A DNA stretch of 64,000 nt from Gemmatimonadota bacterium (GTDB taxonomy: Bacteria > JAAXHH01): contig VXTP01000005.1 in NCBI GenBank assembly GCA_009837395.1, forward strand, positions 107,319-171,318, written 5' to 3'. Shown here one piece after another: positions 34,264 to 42,908 of the stretch. The first letter of the stretch is position 1. Each line of letters starts with the position of its first letter. Below the pieces are notes generated by a model. That model was not told the origin of the DNA. It saw only the letters and a program-made list of their open reading frames with translations, and did no database searches. Made by a program: the position numbers and the translations under genes.

Positions 34264-37023
34264 TCACACCGATACGCCGAGGAGGCCGCGCGTTATCTGG
34301 AAATCCGTGTTACCGACGACCACGGCCCGCGGCGCATGCCTGCCGGCGGCCGTATTCCGGATCAGGTCCAGCACGCCCTGGCGCCAATCCGCCGGTTCTC
34401 CGGTCAGGATGAGATCCACGTCTTCGCGGAAGGGCTCGGGGAGGTCGTCCCCGCCGACCTGCAGCACCGGGATCATGGGATGGCCGGGCAGAGGGTGGCC
34501 GCCGACACCGGCGACGACCAGCTCCACGCCGGCCGCGCCCAGCCCGGTCAGGGTCTCTACCCAGTGGGCTGTCTGCGTCTCCATGACGTGAAGCCCAGGT
34601 ACCGAAGCGGGCTCTCCATAGGACAATGTCGGGGATATGGTTCCATCCTCCAGGCGCCGCATGAAAGCCGGGAATTCGAGCAGCGCGTCGTTGTCCGGCA
34701 CGACGACCATTCCACCCGCGTCTACGACGTCGAAGATCAACTGCAACAGTGCTTCGGAAACGACATCGGAAACCGGACCGGCCGTGGTAGCCGGGCAAGC
34801 AGAGGTGGCCGGACCGGCTGAGGTAGTGTGACCAGCCGTGGCCACCCCCAACCTGAGGGTAGACAGCCCGGCTTCGACAGCGATCGGCTTCACGCAATCG
34901 TCCAGGGTCCCATCGAACCATTGCTCGATGCGGTCGATGACCTTCTCGATGCCGCCGTCGAGCTGCACGCTGGCCCAGCCGAAGCGCGCGGGATCCAGGC
35001 CGCGGTCGACCAGTTGCTGGCGGTAGAAATCGTTGTGCGTGCGTTCGCAACCATGTTCCAGGAGCAGGGCGGCCGCCGTCATCGGGTGGGTCAGGTAGCC
35101 GGCCATGGTGCGGATGTACATCTCCTCCGATACGCCGCCGGACACGCCGCACCCCTCGGTGTGCACCAGGGCGACGAAGCGGGATATGCCGGCACCGCGC
35201 CCCACGCCTTTTTCGCTCAATCGTTCCGCTGCCATGCGGGCGATCTGGCCGGAGCACAGGCTGGTGGGAAGTATGAGGCCGATACGTTCGGTGGCGCGCG
35301 ACCCGTTCGATTCGAACACGGGCAACCTGAAAGCCGGCGGGGGCGTCGATTCCCCGTTCGACCGGACCTCCAGCGGCCTGCCCGCCGGCGCGGGACGGTC
35401 GCGCAGGTTCTCCAGCCGGCTCCCGTCGGTCTGCCGCCAGTCGCGCCAGATCTGGGTCTGGCTGTGGCCCGCCCGCTCTCCGCGGGTCGACTCGCCCGAT
35501 GCCGCGCGCAGCGTCAGATCGAGCGTCTGCCGGCCCAGTTCCTCCATGGACACGCCGTCCAGGTAGGCCCCGGCGTTCACGTCCATTTCCCCCGAGAGCA
35601 TCTCGTACCGCTTCGTGGTCGTCACGAACTTGATCGTCGGCACGAAGGGGAAGTTGGTGATGGATCCGTTCCCGGTGATGAAGAAGATGAGATTGCCGCC
35701 GGACGCCACCTGGCCCGCGATGGCTTCCAGGTCGTTGCCCGGGCTGTCCATGAAGTAGTATCCCGGATCCTTCATCGGGACCGCGTAATCGATGGCGTAG
35801 TCGAGGCGTACGTCGGGATGTCGCTTCCGGGCTGCGCCGATGGACTTGAGCACGATGTTGTAGATCCCCCGGAGCTTGTTGCCGCCGGACGGATTGGCGT
35901 CGACCGACTGGCCGTGCCACGCCGTGCGTTCCTGGAACCGCTCGATCATGTGGAGGAAGGTGCGGGCCGTCTCGATGTCCCGTACGTTGTCCAGCACGTA
36001 GGGCTCGCCGCCGATGAGCTCGTCCGTCTCCGCGAGATTGGCTTTACCGCCGAAGCGGATGATCTCCCGGGCCACAAGCGCGGCCAGGGGATTGCCCGAT
36101 ATGCCCGAAAAGGAATCCGATCCGCCGCATTGAAGCACGATGTTGAGATGAGACGCGGAGGCCGGCTTCCGGGCTACGCGGTTGACCGTCTCGAACCATT
36201 CGGTGACGATCCCCGCGCAGCGTGCCAGGTCCTCTTCGAACCCGCCCTTGAGCGTCTCGAACCGATGCGGTACGTCGTTCAGCGGATAACGGTTGAGCCG
36301 CATGTAGTTTTCCAGCATCCGGTCCGAGACGACCTCGGTGCCTCGGTCCACCGCCAGGACCGCCCCGACGTTGGAATGGACCATGAAACCCGCCAGCGTC
36401 CGCAGCACCAGTTCCCGGTTGTTGGGATCCACACCCGAACCGCCCTCGGTATGGGCTACCGCCACCACGCCGTCGATGTTCGGATACCGGTCCGCCTGAT
36501 CTTTCAGCAGCGATTCCAGACGCCGCACGAAACCCGCCGTCTGCGACGTGATGCCCAGCAGGACGATGTAGTTCCGGGTACCTACGCCCCGCGCCGCGCC
36601 GCGGTCGAAACCGTCGAACGCCGGCGGACTGTCGCTGAGCGGTACCTGTTCCCCCGGCTTGAAGGTGGTTTCGTCCAGTTCGTAGGGCACCACGCGGTCT
36701 TCGAAATTGGGCTGGTCCGGGAGGGTGAAATCGACTTTTCGGACGCGGAGCGCGTCGAGGATGTCCGCGTTGCACAGGTAGTCGCCGGGGGCGATATCCC
36801 GGGTCGCCCGGCCGAAGGGCAGGCCCCAGGACAGGACCGGTTTACCGGCGGGTATGGGCTGGACGGCGAATCGATGCCCTTCCAGCAAGGTGTGGGCGAG
36901 GGAAAAGGTCGCGCCGGCGTCGCCGATCAACTCCGTGCCGGCTTCCAACCGCCGGGAGACGATGGCCACGTTGTCGCCGGGCTCGGCCAGGCGCGCGATG
37001 TCTTTCAGCTGGCAGGCAAGCAC
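34264..37023 (-). CDS. UxaA-family (altronate/galactarate dehydratase-like) hydro-lyase with internal duplication
   Basis: 919 residues, roughly twice a normal UxaA protein. Residues 1-95 are the SAF domain (DNVAIVSRRLEAGTELIG). A complete UxaA core follows: GTRNYIVLLGITSQTAG, VVAVAHTEGGSGVD, LQCGGSDSFSGISGNPLAA and FVPTIKFVTTTKRYEML. From about residue 600 a second, shorter copy of the first part occurs (GLILPTSLCSGQIAR, ALVHTEGCGVSGG, IRTMAGYLTHPMTAAALLLEHG), then an Ala/Gly/Pro/Thr linker with slipped repeats and a C-terminal GHPLPGHPMIPVLQVGG segment. It dehydrates a sugar acid, probably using iron. First gene of the minus-strand operon ending at 29654. Confidence 0.85.
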   Translation of the reverse strand: MLACQLKDIARLAEPGDNVAIVSRRLEAGTELIGDAGATFSLAHTLLEGHRFAVQPIPAGKPVLSWGLPFGRATRDIAPGDYLCNADILDALRVRKVDFTLPDQPNFEDRVVPYELDETTFKPGEQVPLSDSPPAFDGFDRGAARGVGTRNYIVLLGITSQTAGFVRRLESLLKDQADRYPNIDGVVAVAHTEGGSGVDPNNRELVLRTLAGFMVHSNVGAVLAVDRGTEVVSDRMLENYMRLNRYPLNDVPHRFETLKGGFEEDLARCAGIVTEWFETVNRVARKPASASHLNIVLQCGGSDSFSGISGNPLAALVAREIIRFGGKANLAETDELIGGEPYVLDNVRDIETARTFLHMIERFQERTAWHGQSVDANPSGGNKLRGIYNIVLKSIGAARKRHPDVRLDYAIDYAVPMKDPGYYFMDSPGNDLEAIAGQVASGGNLIFFITGNGSITNFPFVPTIKFVTTTKRYEMLSGEMDVNAGAYLDGVSMEELGRQTLDLTLRAASGESTRGERAGHSQTQIWRDWRQTDGSRLENLRDRPAPAGRPLEVRSNGESTPPPAFRLPVFESNGSRATERIGLILPTSLCSGQIARMAAERLSEKGVGRGAGISRFVALVHTEGCGVSGGVSEEMYIRTMAGYLTHPMTAAALLLEHGCERTHNDFYRQQLVDRGLDPARFGWASVQLDGGIEKVIDRIEQWFDGTLDDCVKPIAVEAGLSTLRLGVATAGHTTSAGPATSACPATTAGPVSDVVSEALLQLIFDVVDAGGMVVVPDNDALLEFPAFMRRLEDGTISPTLSYGEPASVPGLHVMETQTAHWVETLTGLGAAGVELVVAGVGGHPLPGHPMIPVLQVGGDDLPEPFREDVDLILTGEPADWRQGVLDLIRNTAAGRHAPRAVVVGNTDFQITRGLLGVSV

Positions 37024-37237
37024 GATGCCAGGGTCCTTGTCGAATAGAAAACGTACGAGGGATTCGCTTTACTTCATGGACTGGCAAGGTAACCCTCGTC
37101 CCGATTCCATGTCAAAGGTTAATCGGTGGTTGCCGGCACGGTTGACGGCGCGAGGGTCCGGTGTACATTATCTTCCAGATCTGATCCTCAGAACGGCCGG
37201 AGATCGAACCAGAACATCCGCCAACCGGAGGTCGAGA

Positions 37238-38830
37238 ATGCTTGTCGGATATGTCAGTGACGAACGCTACGTCGCCATTCCCGAAGTGCTGCTGGAGTTC
37301 GAAGCCGACGGTGCCTCCATCGAGGCGCGCTCGCGGGCCACGGGAGCGGTCTACGCGGACGTGACGCCCGGCCGGGAGTATAGGGTCACGCTGGCCGGCA
37401 GGGATTTCGGATACAAGAGCGTGTACATGACCCCGCGCGAGGAGGAACCATATCATTTCCGGCTGCTGCGGGACGGCCTGCTGGGGTACATGTGGCCCAA
37501 GTGGGTCCGGTCCGGTGAGCGATCGGAGTTCCGCGTGCACGCGGTGGAGGCCTACCAGCTCGAACTGTACCGCTACGGTTGGAAGAAGGAGTTCGTGCGG
37601 AACATCGGCTGGTACGACGAACACGGCCCCCGCGCCACCATGCAGATCACGCCCGACGGCGACTATACCCGGACCGGCGTGCAGTGGAATACCCAGGGCT
37701 ATACGAATCCAGCCCACAAACAGTACATCGAGGCGCCGGAACGGTCCGGGCTGTACTATCTCCACGCGTCCACGGAAGAAGGCGGGTTCTTCTCCTTCCC
37801 CTGGATCGTCGCGCCTGCCGCGCCGACGGCCGACGTCGCCGTGCTGGCCGCCAACATCAACTGGAACGCCTACAACAACTTCGGGGGCCGCAGCAACTAC
37901 ATCCACACCGACGAGTTTCCCCCGACCCCCACGGTCAACGCCCGGTACGACCTGAAGCGGTATACCGATTCCGAGCACCGGATGTACAGCGCGGACGATT
38001 ACGCGCCGCTCTCCTTCGACCGGCCCGAGCCCATCAACCACATCCCTGAAGACGTCGAAGCCACCGACACGATCCGGGGCCGCGCGGCCTGCCACGTGGC
38101 GCCCGCCGAGTGGCGGTTCCTGGCATGGATGGAGCGGGAGGGATTCGGCTACGACCTCTACGCCGAGACGCAGTTCCACGACGGCACGCTGCCCCTGGAC
38201 CGATACCGGGTGCTCATCACCACCACCCATCCGGAGTACTGGTCGCGGGACATGTACTACCGCCTCAAGGCCTGGGTCTTCGAATCCGGTGGGCGGCTCA
38301 TGTACCTGGGCGGCAATGGCCTGAACTGCGAAGTCGTATTTGTCGACGAATACACGATGAAGGTGAAGAACGGCAATATCGATTCGCTCGACCGGCCCGG
38401 GGAGGGCATCGAAAGCCGTTTTCACATCTACAACGAATCCGAGGCCAACCTCCTTGGCGTGGCCTTCACCCGGACGGGAATCATGACCAGCGCGCCGTAC
38501 CGCGTGATTGACGCGCACCACTGGGTGTTTGACGGCACGGGTGTCGCAGAGGGAGACATCTTCGGCGAAGCGAGCCTGCACGAACGGGTGCCGGGCGGCG
38601 CGTCGGGACACGAGACCGACAAGATCACGTCCAGTTCGCCGATAAACACCCACCTGCTCGCCAAGGGAACCAACGTGGACGACGGCGGGGCCGAGATGGT
38701 CGTCCATGAGACGGACAGCGGCGGGATGGTTTTCTCTGCGGGATCGATCACCTACCCCTCGTCGATCCTCGTGGACGACGTGGTGTCGAAGGTCACGTCC
38801 AACGTGCTGAAGCGGTTTTTACAAGGTTGA
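37238..38830 (+). CDS. N,N-dimethylformamidase large-subunit-like protein
   Basis: 530 residues from the ATG at 37238, 7 bases after GGAGG; the longer open frame upstream is antisense to the UxaA gene. The sequence has an N-terminal beta-sandwich (residues 1-190), then a segment with NWNAYNNFGGRSNYIH, WRFLAWMEREGFGYDLYAE, VLITTTHPEYWSRDMYY and GGRLMYLGGNGLNCEV, which resemble the DmfA2-type hydrolase domain. The small subunit DmfA1 is not visible nearby. True substrate may be another small amide. It diverges from the UxaA operon. Confidence 0.7.
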   Translation: MLVGYVSDERYVAIPEVLLEFEADGASIEARSRATGAVYADVTPGREYRVTLAGRDFGYKSVYMTPREEEPYHFRLLRDGLLGYMWPKWVRSGERSEFRVHAVEAYQLELYRYGWKKEFVRNIGWYDEHGPRATMQITPDGDYTRTGVQWNTQGYTNPAHKQYIEAPERSGLYYLHASTEEGGFFSFPWIVAPAAPTADVAVLAANINWNAYNNFGGRSNYIHTDEFPPTPTVNARYDLKRYTDSEHRMYSADDYAPLSFDRPEPINHIPEDVEATDTIRGRAACHVAPAEWRFLAWMEREGFGYDLYAETQFHDGTLPLDRYRVLITTTHPEYWSRDMYYRLKAWVFESGGRLMYLGGNGLNCEVVFVDEYTMKVKNGNIDSLDRPGEGIESRFHIYNESEANLLGVAFTRTGIMTSAPYRVIDAHHWVFDGTGVAEGDIFGEASLHERVPGGASGHETDKITSSSPINTHLLAKGTNVDDGGAEMVVHETDSGGMVFSAGSITYPSSILVDDVVSKVTSNVLKRFLQG

Positions 38831-38887
38831 TCGCGACGGGTTGCCGCGGCGTGCCTGGCTGGCCTGTGTTCGTGTGTCCGACCCTGC

Positions 38888-39838
38888 CTACAACTTCCGC
38901 TGGTACACCCCCGTCACGCGGTGGTTCGTGCCCTTCTCGAGGATCAGGTCCGCCCGTTCGCGTGTCGGTATGATGTTCTCGCGCAGGTTCACCAGGTTGA
39001 TGTCCCGCCAGATCCCCCGGGCCGTTTCCACGGCCTCATCCGTGCTTAACCCCGCGTAGTGATGGAAATAGGATTCCGGGTTCTGGAAGGCGGTGTCCCG
39101 CAGTCTGAGGAAGCGATCGACGTACCACTCCTCCAGGTCGTGTTCCTCCGCCTCCACATAAATTGAAAAATCGATGAAGTCGGAGACGAAGACGCGGGGT
39201 GGCGCGTCACCGGTCATGTGATGGCCGGTCTGTAGGATGTTCAGCCCCTCCAGGATGATGATGTCCGGCTGCGTGACCGTCTTTTCGACGCCCGGCACGA
39301 TATCGTAGATCAGATGCCGGTACACAGGCACGGTTACCGAAGCGTGTCCGGACTTCACGTCCGCCATCATCTGCACCAGGCGCCGGAGATCGTAGCTTTC
39401 CGGGAACCCCTTCCGGTGCATGAGCCCCCGTTCTTCCAGTACGCTGTTGGGGAACAGGAACCCGTCCGTGGTCACCAGGTCCACCCGGGGATGGTTCGGC
39501 CAGCGGCTCAGCAGGGCCTGCAGGATGCGGGCCGTCGTGCTCTTGCCCACCGCCACGCTTCCGCCGATGCCGATGACGTAGGGAACCTTGGCGGCCGGTT
39601 TGCCGAGAAAGGTGTCCATGACCTGGTACAGGTGCTGTGCCGCGGCTACGTGAAGGTTGATGAACCGGGACATGGGCAGGTACACCTCGGCGACCTCGTC
39701 GAGGGAGACCATCTCGTTGATGCCGTGCAGTTCCAGGAGGTCTTCTTCGGACAGCGTCAGCGGCGTGGCGGCGCGCAGCTTCGACCACGCTTCGCGGGAC
39801 AGGTAGTTGAAAGGGGAGGGGGATGATGATGGAGACAT
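38888..39838 (-). CDS. coaA: Pantothenate kinase, type I
   Basis: 316 residues, as in E. coli CoaA. P-loop [20 protein letters not shown] near residue 90, then [36 protein letters not shown], and [12 protein letters not shown]. It phosphorylates pantothenate, the first and often CoA-inhibited step of CoA synthesis. The start ATG at 39838 is followed by a Ser/Pro-rich tip ([17 protein letters not shown]). It lies 64 bases after the OSBS-like gene, possibly in the same transcript. Confidence 0.96.
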   Translation of the reverse strand: MSPSSSPSPFNYLSREAWSKLRAATPLTLSEEDLLELHGINEMVSLDEVAEVYLPMSRFINLHVAAAQHLYQVMDTFLGKPAAKVPYVIGIGGSVAVGKSTTARILQALLSRWPNHPRVDLVTTDGFLFPNSVLEERGLMHRKGFPESYDLRRLVQMMADVKSGHASVTVPVYRHLIYDIVPGVEKTVTQPDIIILEGLNILQTGHHMTGDAPPRVFVSDFIDFSIYVEAEEHDLEEWYVDRFLRLRDTAFQNPESYFHHYAGLSTDEAVETARGIWRDINLVNLRENIIPTRERADLILEKGTNHRVTGVYQRKL

Positions 39839-39902
39839 GGGTATGGTTCCACTTACCGGTTTTCCTGGCCACCTGGTCGGACCGGGGCGCTAAGGACGCC
39901 TT

Positions 39903-41018
39903 TCACGATCCGTCAATCACGGCCCGGTCGATTGTTCGCTGTTCGAGCAGTTCGGGCACGGGTTCCGCGCCGGCGCCGGGCGTATCGCTCAAGACCATCT
40001 GCGACGGGCCCGACAGTTCCAGCGACGGCGCGCTCAGGTCCCGTTCGTAGAACCGCGTGCTCGGGAAGACATCCGACGGGTATTTCATGTTGGGCAGCGT
40101 CGCCAGCGCCATGCAGAACGAAGCGCCCAGGGCCGATTCCAGCATGCCGCCCGTCCAGCAGGGGACGCCTTCCTCCTCGCAGATCCGGTTCGTCTCCAGC
40201 GCCTGGGTCAACCCGCCTACGCGTGCCGGCTTGATGTTGATCCAGCGGGCCGCGCCGATCCGGATCGCCTTGCGAGCCTTCGCGGGGGACGTGATGCTCT
40301 CGTCCAGGCAGACCGGCGTCTCGATCTGACGCTGCAGTTCGGCGTGGTCGACCAGGTCGTCGCGCATGAGGGGCTGCTCGATCATGGCCAGGTGGTACCG
40401 GTCCAGTTTCCGGAACATGGGCAGGTCGTCCAGCGTGTATCCGCTGTTGCAGTCGATATGGAAGACCGGGTCCGGAAAGGCCGAACGGACCGCGGCGATC
40501 ATGTCGAGGTCCCACCCCCGGCTGTACTTCAGCTTGATCCGATTGAATCCCGCCTCCACGGTCTGCTCGATATTGCCCAGCAGCATGTCGATGCTGTCCT
40601 GCACCCCGAAGTCGGCTCCGACGTCGATAACCGGTCCCTTGCCGCCGATCACTTGCCAGAGCGGCTTGCCCTCCAGCCGGGCATGCAGGTCCCACCAGGC
40701 CGCATCCAGGCCGCCCTTGGCGAAGAAATTGCCGGCGACCCAGTTGCATGCCTCGTGCAGGTCGTCTCCGCTGTCGATCCGCTTTCCGATCAGCAGGGGC
40801 GCGAGGACGTCCCGCGTCACCGCGAAGACGCCGGCCGTGTATTCCGGGCTGTAGGTCGGCTTCGCGAGCGGGGTCGTCTCTCCCCAGCCCACGGCTTCGC
40901 CGGCGTGCATCTTCACGAGGACGCTCTCGATGACGTCGTCGCTGCCGTAGGCCGTGCGCCACGGGTAGATCAGGGGCATGGCGACGTGGTAGAGCTCGAC
41001 CGCGTCGATGACGGGCAT
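39903..41018 (-). CDS. o-Succinylbenzoate synthase / N-acylamino-acid racemase-like enzyme
   Basis: 371 residues of the enolase superfamily, OSBS/NSAR branch. Catalytic KxK is in NRIKLKYSRGW, metal ligands in FHIDCNSGYT, AMIEQPLMRDD and CLDESITS, and the second catalytic Lys in WINIKPARVGG; the GGMLESALG loop is typical. Members of this branch make o-succinylbenzoate for menaquinone or racemise N-succinylamino acids, and many do both. No other men genes are near, so racemase or another role is as likely. It follows the Tm-1-like gene by 7 bases. Confidence 0.88.
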   Translation of the reverse strand: MPVIDAVELYHVAMPLIYPWRTAYGSDDVIESVLVKMHAGEAVGWGETTPLAKPTYSPEYTAGVFAVTRDVLAPLLIGKRIDSGDDLHEACNWVAGNFFAKGGLDAAWWDLHARLEGKPLWQVIGGKGPVIDVGADFGVQDSIDMLLGNIEQTVEAGFNRIKLKYSRGWDLDMIAAVRSAFPDPVFHIDCNSGYTLDDLPMFRKLDRYHLAMIEQPLMRDDLVDHAELQRQIETPVCLDESITSPAKARKAIRIGAARWINIKPARVGGLTQALETNRICEEEGVPCWTGGMLESALGASFCMALATLPNMKYPSDVFPSTRFYERDLSAPSLELSGPSQMVLSDTPGAGAEPVPELLEQRTIDRAVIDGS

Positions 41019-41025
41019 GGCGGCC

Positions 41026-42237
41026 TTACCCTCTCAGATCGGACAGCAACCTGCCGGTGACCGCTTCGGCGAAGGCCGGATCGTTGATGTTGCAGTCCAT
41101 TTCCGTCACCGACACGTCGGTGGAGACATTCGACTTGATGGCGTCGTACAGCGCCTGGTCGGCATCGGGCCACCAGAACTCGTTCCCCGGGCTGTCGAGG
41201 ATGGACACGCCCTTCAGGGGCAGAAAGATCGTCACCGGCCCGCTTGAAGCGTTGGCCTTCTCCGCGATGATCTCACCGAGGCGGGCGTTCTCCTCCACGT
41301 TGGTCCGCATCAGCGTGATGTTCGGATTCCATTTGTGCAGCCTGCGGTCCCGGTATTTCTCCGGCACCGTGTCCGGCGCCCAGAAATTTACCATGTCCAG
41401 GCAGCCCGGCACGATTACCTGGGGGATGCCCGCCCTGCCGGCCGCGTCCATGCGTTCGGGGCCGGCGGTCAGCACGCCACCGGCCAGTTCGTCGGCCCAT
41501 TCCGTGGTGGTGATGTCGAGCACGCCCTCGATCAGGCCCTCGTCGATCAGGCCCTCCATGGTCCGCCCGCCGGCGCCGGTGCAGTGGAAGACCAGCACCT
41601 CGTAACCCGCCTCCTCCATGATGGCCCGGGCCTGGTCCACGGCTTCGGTGGTATTGCCGAACATGCTGGCGGTAATGAGCGGCTTGTCTTCCACCGCTTC
41701 CTGCACCTCGGATTCCACCATGCCCGCGATCGCCCCCGCGGCATTGGCGAAGATCCTGCGGCTGATTCGGTTGATCCCGGCCACGTCTACAACAGAGGGG
41801 ATCATCGTCACGTCCTTGATCCCCACGTAGTTGGTCGTGTCCCCCGCGGCCACGGTGGATACCATCACCTTGGGCACGCCCACGGGCAACGCCCGCATGG
41901 CGCTCGTCCCCACCGCGGTGCCGGCCGATCCGCCCATGCTGATGATCCCGTCGAACACGCCGGCTTCATAAAGGCCCTGCACGATCTCCGCGACACCGGC
42001 CGTCATGGCGTCGATGGCCTCGCCGCGGTCGCCGCGCTTCCTCAACGCGTCGATCGTCGTGCCGGCGGCTTCGGCGACCTGTTCGTTCGACACGTCCGCT
42101 TCGAAGGCGGCATCACCGATGACGCCCGTATCGATCACCAGCGTCCCGTGACCCCGCCGCTCGATCTCGCTCTTGACGAAGGCGAATTCATCGCCTTTGG
42201 TATCCAGCGCGCCTACGATGGCTATGGTTTTTGGCAT
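41026..42237 (-). CDS. Tm-1-like ATP-binding protein (UPF0261)
   Basis: 403 residues from the ATG at 42237 with AGGTGAG upstream. The N-terminus IAIVGALDTKGDEFAFVK is diagnostic of the family, with DTGVIGDAAFEADVS, ISMGGSAGTAVGTSAMR, STVAAGDTTNYVG and the C-terminal-domain VFHCTGAGGRTMEGLI and FLPLKGVSILDSPG. The family is named after the tomato Tm-1 resistance protein; bacterial members occur in catabolic clusters, function unclear. Translation probably couples to the OSBS-like gene 7 bases downstream. Confidence 0.92.
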   Translation of the reverse strand: MPKTIAIVGALDTKGDEFAFVKSEIERRGHGTLVIDTGVIGDAAFEADVSNEQVAEAAGTTIDALRKRGDRGEAIDAMTAGVAEIVQGLYEAGVFDGIISMGGSAGTAVGTSAMRALPVGVPKVMVSTVAAGDTTNYVGIKDVTMIPSVVDVAGINRISRRIFANAAGAIAGMVESEVQEAVEDKPLITASMFGNTTEAVDQARAIMEEAGYEVLVFHCTGAGGRTMEGLIDEGLIEGVLDITTTEWADELAGGVLTAGPERMDAAGRAGIPQVIVPGCLDMVNFWAPDTVPEKYRDRRLHKWNPNITLMRTNVEENARLGEIIAEKANASSGPVTIFLPLKGVSILDSPGNEFWWPDADQALYDAIKSNVSTDVSVTEMDCNINDPAFAEAVTGRLLSDLRG

Positions 42238-42307
42238 GTACTCACCTCTAAAGTCTGATCTCGAGTGCCGATACAATCCAACTTTTTCCGACTAATCAAA
42301 TTACAAG

Positions 42308-42326
42308 TGTACGAATCTATTGTACA
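42308..42326. promoter_or_regulatory. Short palindrome upstream of the XRE regulator
   Basis: TGTAC (42308-42312) and GTACA (42322-42326) are inverted with a 9-base spacer, 26 bases before the start of the XRE gene and 71 bases before the divergent Tm-1-like gene. It is a plausible operator for the adjacent regulator, by position only. Confidence 0.4.
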
Positions 42327-42351
42327 TACCTTTATGCCAAAGGAGGGGGAG

Positions 42352-42609
42352 ATGTCGGTGGGTAAAAACCAGTACCAACCGGACTCCGTGGTGTCGCCAG
42401 GATCGGTCCTGGAAGAGAGATTGGAAGCGCATGGGCTCACACACGCTGAGTTCGCTCGCAGGTGCGACCGTTCACCGCAGTTTATTTGTGACATCATCGC
42501 GGGGAAGGCTCCGATTACACGGGAGACCGCTTTACAATTCGAATTGGTGTTAGGCGTAGATGCCAGTCTCTGGTTGGGGATTGAGGCTGATTATCGTTCT
42601 CGAACCTGA
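42352..42609 (+). CDS. XRE-family (HigA-like) DNA-binding protein without visible toxin
   Basis: 85 residues from the ATG at 42352, which directly follows AAGGAGGGGGAG; an earlier ATG at 42334 is possible. The helix-turn-helix reads SVLEERLEAHGLTHAEFARR and CDRSPQFICDIIAGKAPI, followed by TRETALQFELVLGVDASLWLG, the HigA/VapI C-terminal pattern. No RelE-fold toxin is found on either side. It could be an orphan antitoxin or a regulator of the divergent Tm-1-like operon. Confidence 0.8.
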   Translation: MSVGKNQYQPDSVVSPGSVLEERLEAHGLTHAEFARRCDRSPQFICDIIAGKAPITRETALQFELVLGVDASLWLGIEADYRSRT

Positions 42610-42649
42610 TACCTTGACGCCGGTCACCTGATCTCCTATACTCCACCGG

Positions 42650-42874
42650 ATGCTTCGACGAGTCCCTCCCTGCCCATCCTGCGGAGGACAACTGCGCCAC
42701 GTCCGGGGCGCCCGGTACAACTGCACGTCCTGCCGGGAAGATTTCGGCCTGTTCCGAAAACGCGCTCCGTACTCGGGCTTGCATTGCGTCCGGCTTCAGT
42801 CGCCGGCCCAGGTCAGACAGGCCGAGGAGGAGCAGTCGCCGGTCCAGGCCAGACAGGCCGAGGAGGAACCGTAG
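42650..42874 (+). CDS. Small zinc-ribbon protein with repeated tail
   Basis: 74 residues. The first half has two CxxC knuckles (PCPSCGGQ and NCTSCRED) 14 residues apart, a zinc-ribbon spacing. The tail consists of a 12-residue unit (SPxQxRQAEEEx) twice, from a 36-bp DNA duplication. It lies between the XRE gene and the flippase-like gene, 34 bases before the latter. The reverse strand is open as well, so existence of the protein rests on the cysteine motif and context. Confidence 0.45.
   Translation: MLRRVPPCPSCGGQLRHVRGARYNCTSCREDFGLFRKRAPYSGLHCVRLQSPAQVRQAEEEQSPVQARQAEEEP
42798..42869. repeat. 36-bp tandem duplication in the zinc-ribbon gene
   Basis: Copies at 42798-42833 and 42834-42869 differ at a few positions only. 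Length is a multiple of three and the reading frame of the small protein is kept. Confidence 0.85.
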
Positions 42875-42908
42875 CGGGAACCGGCCCTGACCGTAACCCA
42901 CGTTCAAA

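Noticed and set aside
34828..37047. Long plus-strand open frame opposite the UxaA-like gene
   Set aside because: Antisense shadow of a protein with clear SAF and UxaA motifs.
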